From positions 27,664,692 to 27,728,691 of the forward strand of contig CM051458.1 in assembly GCA_028274465.1 (NCBI GenBank): a stretch of DNA of 64,000 nucleotides. The letters run 5' to 3'. Positions 11,723 through 22,802 of the stretch are shown piece by piece. The translations under genes and the position numbers were made by a program. Origin of the DNA: Plantago ovata. Its lineage: Eukaryota > Streptophyta > Magnoliopsida > Lamiales > Plantaginaceae. The notes under the pieces were generated by a model, which saw only the letters and a program-made list of their open reading frames with translations, searched no databases and had not been told where the DNA came from. The first letter of the stretch is position 1, and every line of letters starts with the position of its first letter.

Positions 11723-13878
11723 ATGTTTGTTATTGAAATGAACATGACTACTTTTGACTCCAATGGTTGGGTATTAGATACAGCCTGTGGCTCACACATT
11801 TGTAATAATGTGCAGGGGCTAATTGATCACAGGCTAGTCAAGCAAGGTGAAATCGACTTGCATGTTGGGAACGGCAATCCAGTTGAAGTCAAACGCGTTG
11901 GACGCTGCAAGATAGATTTACCTTCAGGACAATGTTTAGAACTTGATAACGTTTATTTTGTTCCATCCATTGTCAGAAATATTATTTCCATTTCATTGTT
12001 GGACAATTTGGGTTTTTCCTTTCGATTTGCTAATAATACTTGTTATTTTTCATTAAATGACCAGTATTATGGAAAAGCTCGCTTAGTGAATGGTTTATAT
12101 ATTTTGCAAAGTAATCTACCTTTATTTCAAATACATAACAAACAACCGTCTTCAAGTAGGAAGAATAATCCATCTTATCTATGGCATTGTCGGCTAGGCC
12201 ATATCAATGAAACACGGATTCAAAGACTAAGGAAGTTTGACTACTTAGAACCATTTGATTTTGAATCATATGGTACATGCGAATCATGTGTTAAGGGTAA
12301 GATGACGAACAAACCTTTTGTTGGACAAGGTGTTCGTGCCACTCGCTGCTTAGAGGTCATACATACCGATGTATGTGGACCTTTTTAAAGTCCATGCGCG
12401 TGGGGGTTATTCTTACTTCGTTACCTTTACTGACCATTTCTCAAGGTATGGATATATTTATCTTATGAAGAATAAATCTGAGACCTTTGGGAAATTCAAG
12501 GAGTTTAGGAATGAGGTCGAGAATGAATTGAACCTAAGGATAGTCACTCTTCGATCAGATCGAGGAGGTGAATACCTTAGTGAAGAATTTATCGACTACT
12601 TGAAGGAAAATGGAATTCAATCGCAATGGACTCCTCCTGGAACACCACAGTTAAATGGTGTGTCTGAGTGAAGGAATCGAACCCTGTTAGACATGGTGAG
12701 ATCAATGATTGGATTCTCGACTCTTCCAAAATATCTGTGGGGATATGCACTACAAACTGCAATCTACATTCTAAACCGTGTACCATCTAAATCAGTGGAG
12801 AAAACTCCTTATAAGTTATGGAAAGGAAAGAAGCCCTCACTGGGCTATCTTAGACCTTGGGGCTGTCCTGCGATAGTCAAACTGATGCTCACTGATAAGT
12901 TAGATGCCAAGGGTGTCAAAGTATATTTCATAGGCTATCCTCGTCAGACGAGGGGCTATGAATTCTATCATGCTGAAGATCACAAGGTGATAGTATCTAG
13001 AAACGTCAAGTTTTTAGAAGCAGAATACCTCGAAGAAGAGAGGTTAGAAGACATGATAGAACTTGAACAAATTCAAGACTTTGACACGCGCGAACATGAG
13101 TTCTCTAAATCTTCTGATTTGGACTCAAGTTCAATGGGAGCTTTCGAAGGAGACAAGGGTAATGATATGACACTTGCTAGGCATGTCATAGTCAGTGGGA
13201 GTCCTGTGATTAGATCAACAGTTGAAACCACACCAATAGAACCCGTTGTCAATCAAACTGTGCAACAAGTTGCACAAGAGCAGCCTCCCGCTAGGGAACA
13301 GGGCCGCGGGGCGCGACCAGCTGCATCAGTGCCCACTGATAATGTTCGTGTTACACGAAGCCAGAAAAGAAAAGCACCAGAACCAGTCGAGCTCCGTAGG
13401 TCGAAGAGGATCCTAAAAGGACCTCAGAAGCAAAGCCTTATGATAGAAGACATCAATGAACTTGATGTCGGCTTATCAGATCGGGAAGATCCCGAGACCT
13501 ACAAAGAGGCAATAATTGATATTGACTCAGACAAATGGCAAGAGGCCATGGAATTGGAAATGGACTCCATGTATCTGAACCAAGTTTGGAACTTGGTAGA
13601 CTTGCCCCAAGGGGTTAGACCTATTGGGTGCAAATGGGTCTTTAAACGAAAGACAGATGCCGATGGCAAGGTACAAACGCACAAGGCTAGACTTGTGGCG
13701 AAAGGCTACACGCAAAGGTATGGCATCGATTACGATGAAACCTTTTCACCGGTAGCAAAATTGAAGTCCATTCGAATTCTACTTGCGATAGCTGCCTACT
13801 ATGATTATGAGATCTGGCAGATGGATGTAAAGACTGCCTTCCTCAATGGCAACCTTGAGGAAGAGGTCTATATGGTAC
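11723..13878 (+). pseudogene. Copia B pol: protease, integrase, start of RT; decayed and interrupted
   Basis: The protease motif LDTACGSHIC lies near 11770. The pre-integrase zinc region LWHCRLGHINETRI...CESCVKG is at 12180-12300, and the integrase catalytic motifs VIHTDVCGPF, LRSDRGGEYLS and PQLNGVSE are at 12355-12670. A one-base T insertion at about 12385 shifts the frame within CGPF. A TGA replaces an arginine codon right after GVSE (12669). From 12693 the frame is open through the integrase C-terminus, an acidic linker, and RT motifs [32 protein letters not shown] and [11 protein letters not shown]. It stops where gypsy E(+) is inserted after EEEVYM. The RT active-site YVDD part is missing from this copy. 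Confidence 0.9.
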
Positions 13879-15053
13879 TGATGAATGTGTATTTTACACT
13901 TTCATTTGAGTCTTTTTTCACCAATTTAGCTATCCTCTGTGTTAATTTAGCTATATTTTAGTGCATTTTATTAGAATAGTGTCACGTTTCCCTTTAGTTT
14001 ATATTTTACAGGTTTTGAGTGAAAAACGAGGTTTTCCGGGCAATTATATTGAAGTAGACAAGGAATTGGTGTTCCGAAGGCCTATTTGGAGTATCCAGAA
14101 GATTCCGGATAGGATTTGAAGTCTAGGGGTCGAGTCTGAAGGCTAAAAGGTCACTAGAAGGCAAAAACGCGTCGAAAACGCGTATATGGCCGGCTGGAGG
14201 TCCCGGGCGAGTCGCCCGGGACGTGGGGCGAATTGCCCCACACCAGGCGAATCGCCCGGTGTGTGGGGCGACTCGCCCCACACCTGCCGAATCACTATAT
14301 ATAGTTGCTCAGTTTTCTCCGTTTTTCATACTTTCTCAGACCTTTTCTCTCACCTTTCTCATTAGTTTTAGGTAGGAATTCTCCGGAGCCTGTTCTGGGG
14401 ATTCTTAGCTTAGGAGATACTTTTTCTTATCGATTTGGAGCTTGTAAGATCGCGATTCTTCGGAGATTGACAACCTTCGGTAACATTTTATCTTACAGTT
14501 TTTCTATTTATATTTATTTATCTTTCAACATGTTTTCATTTAATCTTGCTATGATTTCTGTTGATTGCATGACATCTATGAGTAGCTAAACTTCTCGTTG
14601 GTGATAGTATGTGATTTCTTAGCGAAGGGTTAATAATTATGCTAATGGCTATATCGCGCATTATACTTTGAGTTATTACTTTATTTCTTTGATCTATCTA
14701 AAACCTCTATCTTCGTAGTGTTGAATAATAACGGAACACAATTGGACAATTCATTGATCAAAGATCTCTATGCAAACCGGGGACTTCATGCATGATTATT
14801 AACCTACTATGCTTTGAATGACCATACTATCACCAATCTCCATTATCTGATAAGGAAAACCTTTGCTAAGTCGTCTGTTGATTTTATATTCTTAAGTTAG
14901 ATTAGCTAAAGCTAGTTATAGTCCTTAGAGATCGACACTCGAGGTTATTTTACTGCTACACTACGGTTTTCGTTGTAGTTGTGAATTGCCTTTGGCTCAA
15001 TACAAATTTATTTGATTAACTAGAATCTGACAAGTTCTAAAACCAGTTCATCA
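13879..15053 (+). repeat. 5' LTR of gypsy E(+)
   Basis: The 1175-bp LTR begins TGATGAATGTG and ends GTTCATCA, with a 7-bp terminal inverted repeat TGATGAA/TTCATCA. It holds a block of GC palindromes (about 14200-14285) followed by CACTATATATAG, a likely TATA box (14292-14303). The same LTR is seen as a solo copy at 46234-47544 and inverted at 34634-35860. Confidence 0.92.
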
Positions 15054-15056
15054 AAT

Positions 15057-15076
15057 TGGCGCCGTTGCCGGGGACT
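15057..15076 (+). other. Primer-binding site of gypsy E(+)
   Basis: TTGGCGCCGTTGCCGGGGAC starts three bases after the LTR end and is the PBS type common in plant Athila/Tat gypsy elements. Confidence 0.88.
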
Positions 15077-15199
15077 ATACTCCTTTTTTCTGTTTAGCTT
15101 TTCTATATTTTCAGCATTCAATTCCTAGTTCTAGTAGTTTTTAGTTTTCCTATTTAATCTCTCTCTGATACTCCTTTCCTAGCTTGTTACAGATAGTGA

Positions 15200-16912
15200 A
15201 TGCGACATACACGATCTAGAGGAACACCGCTTGCTGATTCAATTGCTGAGATCGACAGAGTCTACCACCAAAGAAGGCGACTACTTCAAAGGCGTGAACT
15301 AGAGGAAATAGAGGAAATAGAGGATACCGATTTCTCTGAATCTCTACACAGTATTTTCAAGGAAATCGACGGAATGACAAAAGCTAGACCACTGAAAGCA
15401 TGGGTTCAACCCTCCAAGGATCGTATGAGAGGACCGGCGATTGTTCTTTCGTCTGCAACCCGAGATCTGGAAATCAAGAACCACGCATTCCAACAACTTC
15501 CGAGGTTTTATGGCTTAGCAAGGGAAGATGTGATGGGGTACTTGCACGATATCGATGATTTCGTCAACCAACTACCACGACCCGGAGCTGAAATAACAAC
15601 GGATGAGTTGAGGATGAAGGTTTTTGCTATGGGGCTTGGCGACAGAGCCAAGTCATGGTTGAGTTGTCTACCGGCGGGCTCGCTGGACACTTGGGAGAAG
15701 GTTTTTTCAGCTTTCATGGAGAAATACTTCCCACACACCTTGACTACCGCGCTTAAGGCGCAAATCACTGGGTTCAAACAAGACTATGATGAGACCATCT
15801 ACACCGCGTTTGAGAGGTTCCAAGACCTCATGAACAAGTGCCCTCACCATGGTTTTGAGCTTTCTGATCTAGTCCAACACTTCTACAATGGACTAACCTT
15901 CGAGAACCAACAAGTGGTGGATTTCCAATGCCGTGGCAATATTTGGGAGGAAACCGCGGAAGCCGTCTGGGCAGTTTTCGAAAGGCTTGCTAAGGGTTCG
16001 CAATTCAAGGACCCAAGAGAAATGGTTAGGAGACATGGACCTGAATCTCCACCTACTCAAGAATCCCCTATGTATGGGGGGAATGGGGATCGATTCGAGT
16101 CCTTTACCAACGAATTGAAGCAAGTCCTCAAGAGCGCCACTGGAACATCTATGTCGAACAAAGTTTGCCGAATATGCAAGAACTATGGGCATGGAGCTCA
16201 TATGTGTAGATCGGAGCTTGCATATGATGATGGCAACTGGGTTCAAGGAGGCGAAGAGGAAGCCTTTGCTACGGAATTTGGTACTCAAGAAGCTAGCTAC
16301 GGACAAGATGGTAGGAATCTTCGAGGTGGATTTTGGAGAAGAGGGTTCCGAAACAATCAAGGATATGCACCGGCTAGCCAAACTTATGGCCCTAACCAAG
16401 ACAGTAGTAGGCTTAACTATGGTAATGACCACTGCCAAAATCCCGCTCCAAAAGAGCAACCGAAGTCGAAGACAGCTCTACTGATGGAGAACTTGCAAAA
16501 GATGGTTGATCACACCCAAAGTTTTCTCAAACGTTATGAAGAAGATTTTGAGAAGATTAGGGCGAGGCTTGATCGATTGGAAGAGAGCACTAGGCTTGCC
16601 CATCAAAAGATGCAAGAGTTGATCGACCGAGGAGCAAGTAGGGAGCAAGGGAAACTACCTAGCAACACTGAGAAGTCGATGTCCATTACCTTGGTAGGTG
16701 ATCTACCTGTTGAAATCACCATCAAGAAGGTTGATAAGTGTGAGTGTTGCAAGGATGAAGAACCCCCACTAGCCAAGGAAGAAGAGAAGGACCTTGGATC
16801 TGATGAGAGTGAAGAGGAGCAAGAGGATCCCGAGCCACTCCCTCAAAGTTTCGATGTTAAGGTCGGGATTGGTGAACTTGAAGATGTTCGTGCCACAATG
16901 TGCTCCCAATGA
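15200..16912 (+). CDS. Athila-like gag protein, intact reading frame (570 aa)
   Basis: This is the structural gag protein of element E. ATG at 15200 follows the PBS by about 125 bp and gives MRHTRSRGTPLADSIAEID. A retrotransposon gag domain spans roughly residues 95-280, with LPRFYGLAREDVMGYLHDID, WLSCLPAGSLDTWEKVFSAF, KYFPHT and FERFQDLMNKCPHHGF. A CCHC zinc knuckle CRICKNYGHGAHMC lies near residue 325. The C-terminal third is coiled-coil-like (LMENLQKMVDHTQSFLKRYEED), then strongly acidic. The frame ends VRATMCSQ-stop, and the protease frame begins 12 bp earlier in another frame. It is one of the few undamaged long frames here, so it may still be expressed. Confidence 0.9.
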   Translation: MRHTRSRGTPLADSIAEIDRVYHQRRRLLQRRELEEIEEIEDTDFSESLHSIFKEIDGMTKARPLKAWVQPSKDRMRGPAIVLSSATRDLEIKNHAFQQLPRFYGLAREDVMGYLHDIDDFVNQLPRPGAEITTDELRMKVFAMGLGDRAKSWLSCLPAGSLDTWEKVFSAFMEKYFPHTLTTALKAQITGFKQDYDETIYTAFERFQDLMNKCPHHGFELSDLVQHFYNGLTFENQQVVDFQCRGNIWEETAEAVWAVFERLAKGSQFKDPREMVRRHGPESPPTQESPMYGGNGDRFESFTNELKQVLKSATGTSMSNKVCRICKNYGHGAHMCRSELAYDDGNWVQGGEEEAFATEFGTQEASYGQDGRNLRGGFWRRGFRNNQGYAPASQTYGPNQDSSRLNYGNDHCQNPAPKEQPKSKTALLMENLQKMVDHTQSFLKRYEEDFEKIRARLDRLEESTRLAHQKMQELIDRGASREQGKLPSNTEKSMSITLVGDLPVEITIKKVDKCECCKDEEPPLAKEEEKDLGSDESEEEQEDPEPLPQSFDVKVGIGELEDVRATMCSQ

Positions 16913-17346
16913 ATGTGTTTGAGAAGAGTAGCCTTGGAAAACTATTTGAGCATAAGGCTATTGTGCAACTGGCGGATGGATCCTTTGTGAGACCCGAGGG
17001 CGTTGTGAAGAACGTATTGGTCAAGATTGGTGAAGCTTCTGTATACACCAATTTTGTAGTTATTCCGGCGTCTACACCTGGGATGGGGGATGTTGTTCTC
17101 TTGGGGCGAACGTTCTTGACTAAACTACGCTCCGTGATAGACATCTACCGAAGGACTTGCACCATTGAGGTGGATGGCAAGCGACATGTGTTGCGAGCCA
17201 TATCTGATCCACCTGATCACTTAAATGCTTCTCACACTGTTAACTACTGTGGTCTTGCTGTCCATGTTCATTCTTATTCACAGGGTCGTGGCATGAGAAG
17301 AAGTTCCATGAAGGGGAAGTCTAGTACCCTCAAGAAGAAGAGCTAG
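16900..17346 (+). pseudogene. Gypsy E(+) aspartic-protease remnant
   Basis: The frame reads LPMNVFEKSSLGK, QLADGSFVRPEGVVKNVLVKIG, FVVIPAS, VVLLGRTFLTKLRSVIDIY. This matches the middle and end of a retroelement aspartic protease (the flap region and the ILGRPFL-type motif). The N-terminal part with the catalytic D-S/L-G motif, which should lie just before LPMNVF, is absent: the gag stop region is joined directly to LPMN. Catalytic activity is therefore unlikely. It has no good ATG of its own and overlaps gag in another frame. The end is basic (SSMKGKSSTLKKKS). No RT follows. Confidence 0.75.
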
Positions 17347-18497
17347 GCGCAAGAAGGAGTCGAGTCAAAGACTATAAACAATGACGCTATCCGGGAGGCA
17401 ACCCGGAGTTTTTATCGCTTTTTTACCGCTTTATTGCATGCATTCATACTTGAACAATTTGCTCTTCATATGTGAATTTGTTCGTCTCTGTGTCGTATGT
17501 GCTAATGTTTATGTTTGAGTGAACTTTTTCGAGTGGTTTTATGAGTAAAATGGTTTTTGGGGATTAAAAAACCGCGTTTTTTCGAAAGTTTCGTCTCCCC
17601 ACCTCAGGAGGTGGGGGGCGAATCGCCCCACATGTCCAGAGAGCTCCGCGCTCTCTGGACTTACGGGGCGATTCGCCCCACATGCGGGGCAATTCGCCCC
17701 GCACGGGGCGACTCGCCCCACGAGTTCTGAAGATTAAAAACGCGAGAAAGCTCCCTTTCTCCTCATTTTCTTCATCTTCTTTCCTTCTTACTCCCCAAAA
17801 TCCAAAAAAATTGAAAAGTCTTCAATCTTTCATAAAATCTTCAATCTTCCATCAAATTTTGTGTTCTTTAGCTTCAATCGAAGCCCATTACGTGCTTTTT
17901 CTTTTCATGTGAACAACTTTCCATATAGTGCATTCGTTTTCCAGATCTGAGGTATCTTCACATTAACCTTAATTTTTCAAATTTGGGGGTTTTCTGATTT
18001 GTGCTTCAATTAGGCTTATATGATGTATGGGTAGGTTGTTTGTGTGATTAGAAACATTATTCACTATCAATTGCATGCTCAATTATGCTTGGATTTGTGG
18101 TTTGAGAATTTTGCTACTAGATGTCTTTATCTTGTTATGCAATGTATCTTTTTATTCCATTCCATACATATGATTGTGTTTACTGATGTAATAATGATAG
18201 ACATGATGGTATAATGCATAATTGATGAATTTGAGGGTTTTTGATGCTAGAATTTTCGCTACTATGGTATGAATTGAGCCTTATTATTTAGGGTTATTGG
18301 TTGTCTAGCACGAGCGTAATGCGATATGTTCATATCGAAATTATTTTGGTGTGTTGCATGTTAGTAGCTAGATTAGACATGGAGGATTTGCGAAGTTCGA
18401 TTGTTGATATTATCACTCATGTGTTTCGCTCTTACATTAGCATATGCATGAGTCAGTTTTGTGTCATACGAGGTACTAATTGTTGTTTGTAGGAACC
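17347..18497 (+). other. Noncoding spacer of gypsy E(+), with hairpins and a possible intron
   Basis: Right after the protease remnant lies CCGGGAGGCAACCCGG (about 17390-17407), a hairpin of the GGGAGGCAACCC type seen in Athila-like elements. GC palindromes follow at about 17600-17715. A CT-rich tract comes next, then an AT-rich stretch that may be an intron: a donor-like CTGAG/GTATC near 17952 and an acceptor TTGTTTGTAG ending at 18492, six bases before an ATG. No gene is seen in it. Confidence 0.5.
17600..17715 (+). repeat. GC palindrome cluster (GGGGCGAWTCGCCCC), copy 1
   Basis: Several near-perfect palindromes of the form GGGGCGAATCGCCCC/GGGGCGATTCGCCCC are packed within 115 bp, with a CCAGAGAGC...GCTCTCTGG stem between them. 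The repeat also occurs in every E-family LTR in the window. Confidence 0.85.
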
Positions 18498-18769
18498 ATG
18501 CCACAAAGGGAGAGGAGCACTCCCGTTTGGCTACTATGAAGTATTGGAGGGGGATCGATTACAACCATGTCAACGAGAGTGATCTCGTTAGAGGTGCGTT
18601 CGAGCCACGGGCTCTTGCAACAATGTCGCGGTTTATCCAAAAGGAGGTACGAGAACCCACCTGGAGTAAGGACTCTTATGCCTATTCATGCACCACCGAA
18701 GGGATAGAAACAAATATTACGACAGCAATCTATCACAAGGACTGCAAGGTTCGAGTGAATAGGAAGTGA
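18498..18769 (+). CDS. Second ORF of gypsy E(+), unknown function, truncated
   Basis: I do not recognise this protein. The frame includes EEHSRLATMKYWRGIDYNH, RGAFEPRALATMSRFIQ and SKDSYAYSCTTEGIE, ending RVNRK-stop. The open frame enters from upstream (from about 18461), while the ATG after the acceptor-like AG at 18492 is in another frame and stops after 13 codons. The usable start is therefore unclear, and a spliced start is possible. The same frame on the minus strand at 38912-39318 goes on for about 45 more residues past RVNRK, so this copy is truncated at the junction at 18770. The near-identical second copy is at 23697-23968. Confidence 0.45.
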
Positions 18770-19617
18770 TGAGGTAAAATCCGTTCAAAGGTCTACGTCA
18801 TCATCTCCCAACTCTAAAGGAGTGGTAGGTTGGGTATTTGATCGCGAAAGCTCCGGTACCTACAGTGAAAGGGGAGGTTAAAGGGGAGGGGACGGCGCGT
18901 CGGCCTACCTTAGTTAGACCGCGCCCAATTCAATGTTATAGAGAAGAAATGGAAGATGGTTATTACGTGTGTGCATGGGCGTATGGACATATGAGTATTT
19001 ATAGAGGATACCAAAGTGAACCTTTCTTATGCTGACGTGTCCTCTTTTATTTGGGTGTTCAACCAGTTCGACCTATACAAGACGATACCTTATTCTTCCT
19101 TATGGTTCGAGGGAAAGTCCTTCGAGGGATTGGTGAATATCGAACCGTTTCGAGGCCTGGATACTTCTACTAATCGTTCGAGGGATCGTGGGTGTTAGTC
19201 GAAGATTTGGCATGGTGAAACCTTTCGAGGGAATGACTATTATTCCCACATCATGAGTCCCCCAAATTTCGACGGTCGAATATTTTAGGAGACCGTGGGA
19301 ATTTTCGAGTGTTCCAGTTTTTCTGGGGGTCGGGTAAATCTTGAGATGGGCACTTTCCGGAGGGCGAACGTAAGATGAGTCTTACCGCTTGTTTCTCCCC
19401 ACGTGTTGCGAACCGGGCGGAGCGTATGGCATACGCGTTTTGTTCTGTGTGGGGGAAGTTATTGAGGGTAATAAATGTTGGTGGGAAAATGCTTTTTACT
19501 TCCTTTGTCTTTTCGGTTTCCCCTTTTCTTACTTCTTTTACCTTTTTTGGTTTCTTCCTTTTCTCTTACTGTCTTTCCTCTCTCTTCGCCTGAAATCCGA
19601 TTCTCTCTGTCGCCCCA
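18770..19617. other. Unassigned sequence, possibly an LTR fragment
   Basis: Noncoding DNA between the E(+) second ORF and the tail of the inverted E LTR. It has many TTCGAGGG-like and CGAGGGA words (19100-19230), a TATA-like GTATTTATAGAGG (about 18993) and a T/C-rich end. It looks like an LTR or untranslated region of a further element. I see no credible gene. The second copy is 23969-24816. Confidence 0.4.
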
Positions 19618-19646
19618 TGATGAACATTGGATTGTCGGGTTCCAAC
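19618..19646 (-). repeat. 29-bp tail of the inverted E LTR, duplicated copy
   Basis: TGATGAACATTGGATTG up to CCAAC is the inverted end of the E2 LTR (see 24817-24845), carried along in the 5.2-kb tandem duplication. Confidence 0.8.
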
Positions 19647-20443
19647 TGAAAGTATATATGTCCTAGAGACAACCTACGATAGGGACGATATGTACTTGAT
19701 CACATTCAGTTATTGTCTTTTATTTATGTTCATTTATTTATACATTATTAAATACAATTGGCATTACATTTTATGAATACATTCTTTGGTTGGTTGAATT
19801 ATTCGATAAAATGTTCCCAAGGACTTAAGGTAATCACCAAGTTAGTGGGAGCTTGTGTGTCAATAATTAAGTCCTAAAATAAGCCACTAGCTGAAGGTCA
19901 TTGAGATACGGGATATCAATGATGCGATTGAAGCTAGCATATGTTGCATTAGATCCTTCGAGGATGTAGTAGGTCTCACTGCTACGAATGAATTTGGTTA
20001 TTCATGATTAACATATGGACACTTTGGAGAGTGTTGGCATACCCAACCGAGAAACCATTTGGTAAAGCTATTTAAGTGTCTATGGTAGTATCGGTGTGTA
20101 GGGTGATGTTAGTAGTCCTTAGACTTGAGGCCAATACTACATCATATGTGGAATAATGTACTTTGACCATGCGCAACGCTTGCACTCTTAAAGTAGGGTA
20201 GATACGGCATGCGTTGGGTACATTAGGAAACATATGGTGTGAGTGATTGGGCCAAGATAGGATTCATTCCTCCATAATAGATACAAGGAGAGAATACTCA
20301 CTTCTCATATTTAGTGCGATCACAAAACCGGTGGTCACCATATGTGAATATGTCAAAATGGTGTTTGGACATAATTCATAGATCGACTAATAAGATTGAG
20401 AGACAATGAATGAAGTTATTAGAATAGACACATAACCATATTC
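19647..20443 (+). repeat. Partial copia C LTR (duplicated fragment, 0.8 kb)
   Basis: It begins TGAAAGTATATATG after CCAAC exactly as the true 5' LTR does at 24846, and is cut at ...CATATTC where the tandem duplication joins back to gag. It is not an independent insertion. Confidence 0.92.
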
Positions 20444-22115
20444 AATTGCTGAGATCGACAGAGTCTACCACCAAGAAGGCGACTACTTCAAAGGCGTGAA
20501 CTAGAGGAAATAGAGGAAATAGAGGATACCGATTTCTCTGAATCTCTACACAGTATTTTCAAGGAAATCGACGGAATGACAAAAGCTAGACCACTGAAAG
20601 CATGGGTTCAACCCTCCAAGGATCGTATGAGAGGACCGGCGATTGTTCTTTCGTCTACAACCCGAGATCTGGAAATCAAGAACCACGCATTCCAACAACT
20701 TCCGAGGTTTTATGGCTTAGCAAGGGAAGATGTGATGGGGTACCTGCACGATATCGATGATTTCGTCAACCAACTACCACGACCCGGAGCTGAAATAACA
20801 ACGGATGAGTTGAGGATGAAGGTTTTTGCTATGGGGCTTGGCGACAGAGCCAAGTCATGGTTGAGTTGTCTACCGGCGGGCTCGCTGGACACTTGGGAGA
20901 AGGTTTTTTCAGCTTTCATGGAGAAATACTTCCCACACACCTTGACTACCGCGCTTAAGGCGCAAATCACTGGGTTCAAACAAGACTATGATGAGACCAT
21001 CTACACCGCGTTTGAGAGGTTCCAAGACCTCATGAACAAGTGCCCTCACCATGGTTTTGAGCTTTCTGATCTAGTCCAACACTTCTACAATGGACTAACC
21101 TTCGAGAACCAACAAGTGGTGGATTTCCAATGCCGTGGCAATATTTGGGAGGAAACCGCGGAAGCCGTCTGGGCAGTTTTCGAAAGGCTTGCTAAGGGTT
21201 CGCAATTCAAGGACCCAAGAGAAATGGTTAGGAGACATGGACCTGAATCTCCACCTACTCAAGAATCCCCTATGTATGGGGGGGAATGGGGATCGATTCG
21301 AGTCCTTTACCAACGAATTGAAGCAAGTCCTCAAGAGCGCCACTGGAACATCTATGTCGAACGAAGTTTGCCGAATATGCAAGAACTATGGGCATGGAGC
21401 TCATATGTGTAGATCGGAGCTTGCATATGATGATGGCAACTGGGTTCAAGGAGGCGAAGAGGAAGCCTTTGCTACGGAATTTGGTACTCAAGAAGCTAGC
21501 TACGGACAAGATGGTAGGAATCTTCGAGGTGGATTTTGGAGAAGAGGGTTCCGAAACAATCAAGGATATGCACCGGCTAGCCAAACTTATGGCCCTAACC
21601 AAGACAGTAGTAGGCTTAACTATGGTAATGACCACTGCCAAAATCCCGCTCCAAAAGAGCAACCGAAGTCGAAGACAGCTCTACTGATGGAGAACTTGCA
21701 AAAGATGGTTGATCACACCCAAAGTTTTCTCAAACGTTATGAAGAAGATTCTGAGAAGACTAGGGCGAGGCTTGATCGATTGGAAGAGAGCACTAGGCTT
21801 GCCCATCAAAAGATGCAAGAGTTGATCGACCGAGGAGCAAGTAGGGAGCAAGGGAAACTACCTAGCAACACTGAGAAGTCGATGTCCATTACCTTGGTAG
21901 GTGATCTACCTGTTGAAATCACCATCAAGAAGGTTGATAAGTGTGAGTGTTGCAAGGATGAAGAACCCCCACTAGCCAAGGAAGAAGAGAAGGACCTTGG
22001 ATCTGATGAGAGTGAAGAGGAGCAAGAGGATCCCGAGCCACTCCCTCAAAGTTTCGATGTTAAGGTCGGGATTGGTGAACTTGAAGATGTTCGTGCCACA
22101 ATGTGCTCCCAATGA
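20444..22115 (+). pseudogene. Second gag copy, start lost and frameshifted
   Basis: This duplicate of the E(+) gag lacks the first 14 codons because the tandem junction replaced them with copia C LTR. A single A is also missing near 20470 (CCACCAAGAAGG against CCACCAAAGAAGG), and a G has been added to the run near 21280. The protein therefore splits into two frames (20576-21412 and 21135-22115). All motifs of the intact copy, including CRICKNYGHGAHMC, are otherwise present. It is a recent, non-functional copy. Confidence 0.9.
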
Positions 22116-22549
22116 ATGTGTTTGAGAAGAGTAGCCTTGGAAAACTATTTGAGCATAAGGCTATTGTGCAACTGGCGGATGGATCCTTTGTGAGACCCGA
22201 GGGCGTTGTGAAGAACGTATTGGTCAAGATTGGTGAAGCTTCTGTATACACCAATTTTGTAGTTATTCCGGCGTCTACACCTGGGATGGGGGATGTTGTT
22301 CTCTTGGGGCGAACGTTCTTGACTAAACTACGCTCCGTGATAGACATCTACCGAAGGACTTGCACCATTGAGGTGGATGGCAAGCGACATGTGTTGCGAG
22401 CCATATCTGATCCACCTGATCACTTAAATGCTTCTCACACTGTTAACTACTGTGGTCTTGCTGTCCATGTTCATTCTTATTCACAGGGTCGTGGCATGAG
22501 AAGAAGTTCCATGAAGGGGAAGTCTAGTACCCTCAAGAAGAAGAGCTAG
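22103..22549 (+). pseudogene. Second copy of the protease remnant
   Basis: Its translation is the same as that of the 16900-17346 copy, and it also lacks the catalytic aspartate motif. It lies in copy 2 of the tandem duplication. Confidence 0.75.
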
Positions 22550-22802
22550 GCGCAAGAAGGAGTCGAGTCAAAGACTATAAACAATGACGCTATCCGGGAG
22601 GCAACCCGGAGTTTTTATCGCTTTTTTACCGCTTTATTGCATGCATTCATACTTGAACAATTTGCTCTTCATATGTGAATTTGTTCGTCTCTGTGTCGTA
22701 TGTGCTAATGTTTATGTTTGAGTGAACTTTTTCGAGTGGTTTTATGAGTAAAATGGTTTTTGGGGATTAAAAAACCGTGTTTTTTCGAAAATTTCGTCTC
22801 CC

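Larger units (their letters stand above)
4869..13878 (+). mobile_element. Ty1/copia element B (5' part, interrupted)
   Basis: The element runs from the 5' LTR start TGATAGTG (4869) through PBS, leader, gag and pol to 13878, where gypsy E(+) is inserted inside the reverse-transcriptase region. It belongs to the same family as A. Target-side bases before it are AAAGG; the matching 3' copy is not in view. Coding parts carry several stops and frameshifts, so it is not autonomous. The distal pol, RNase H and 3' LTR are not found after the insertion. Confidence 0.88.
13874..18769 (+). mobile_element. Athila-like gypsy E(+), gag-protease only, truncated
   Basis: It has a 5' LTR at 13879-15053, an Athila/Tat-type PBS, gag, a protease remnant, a spacer and a second small ORF. 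No reverse transcriptase, RNase H or integrase is present, which matches non-autonomous gag-only derivatives of plant gypsy elements. It is inserted into copia B RT; the five bases before it are GGTAC. Its right part is joined to unrelated sequence at about 18770, and no 3' LTR in the same orientation follows. Confidence 0.8.
15241..20443 (+). repeat. 5.2-kb tandem duplication, copy 1
   Basis: This unit (5203 bp) is followed directly by a second copy (20444-25642, 5199 bp). Both are near-identical, with a few substitutions and small indels. The breakpoints share the 4-bp word ATTC (15237-15240, 20440-20443, 25639-25642). Confidence 0.95.

Noticed and set aside
15893..16459. Antisense 188-codon ORF over gag (and its copy 21270-21662)
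   Set aside because: It is the shadow of the conserved gag frame; the gag frame has domain motifs and this one has none.
19375..19666. Three overlapping plus-strand ORFs at 19375-19666 (and at 24574-24865)
   Set aside because: They overlap in all frames across a T/C-rich tract and run into the LTR tail. They contain no domains and are duplicated only by the tandem duplication.
19647..20443. An independent copia C insertion or solo LTR
   Set aside because: It has the same left flank CCAAC as the real 5' LTR and ends at the tandem-duplication junction, so it is part of the duplicated segment.
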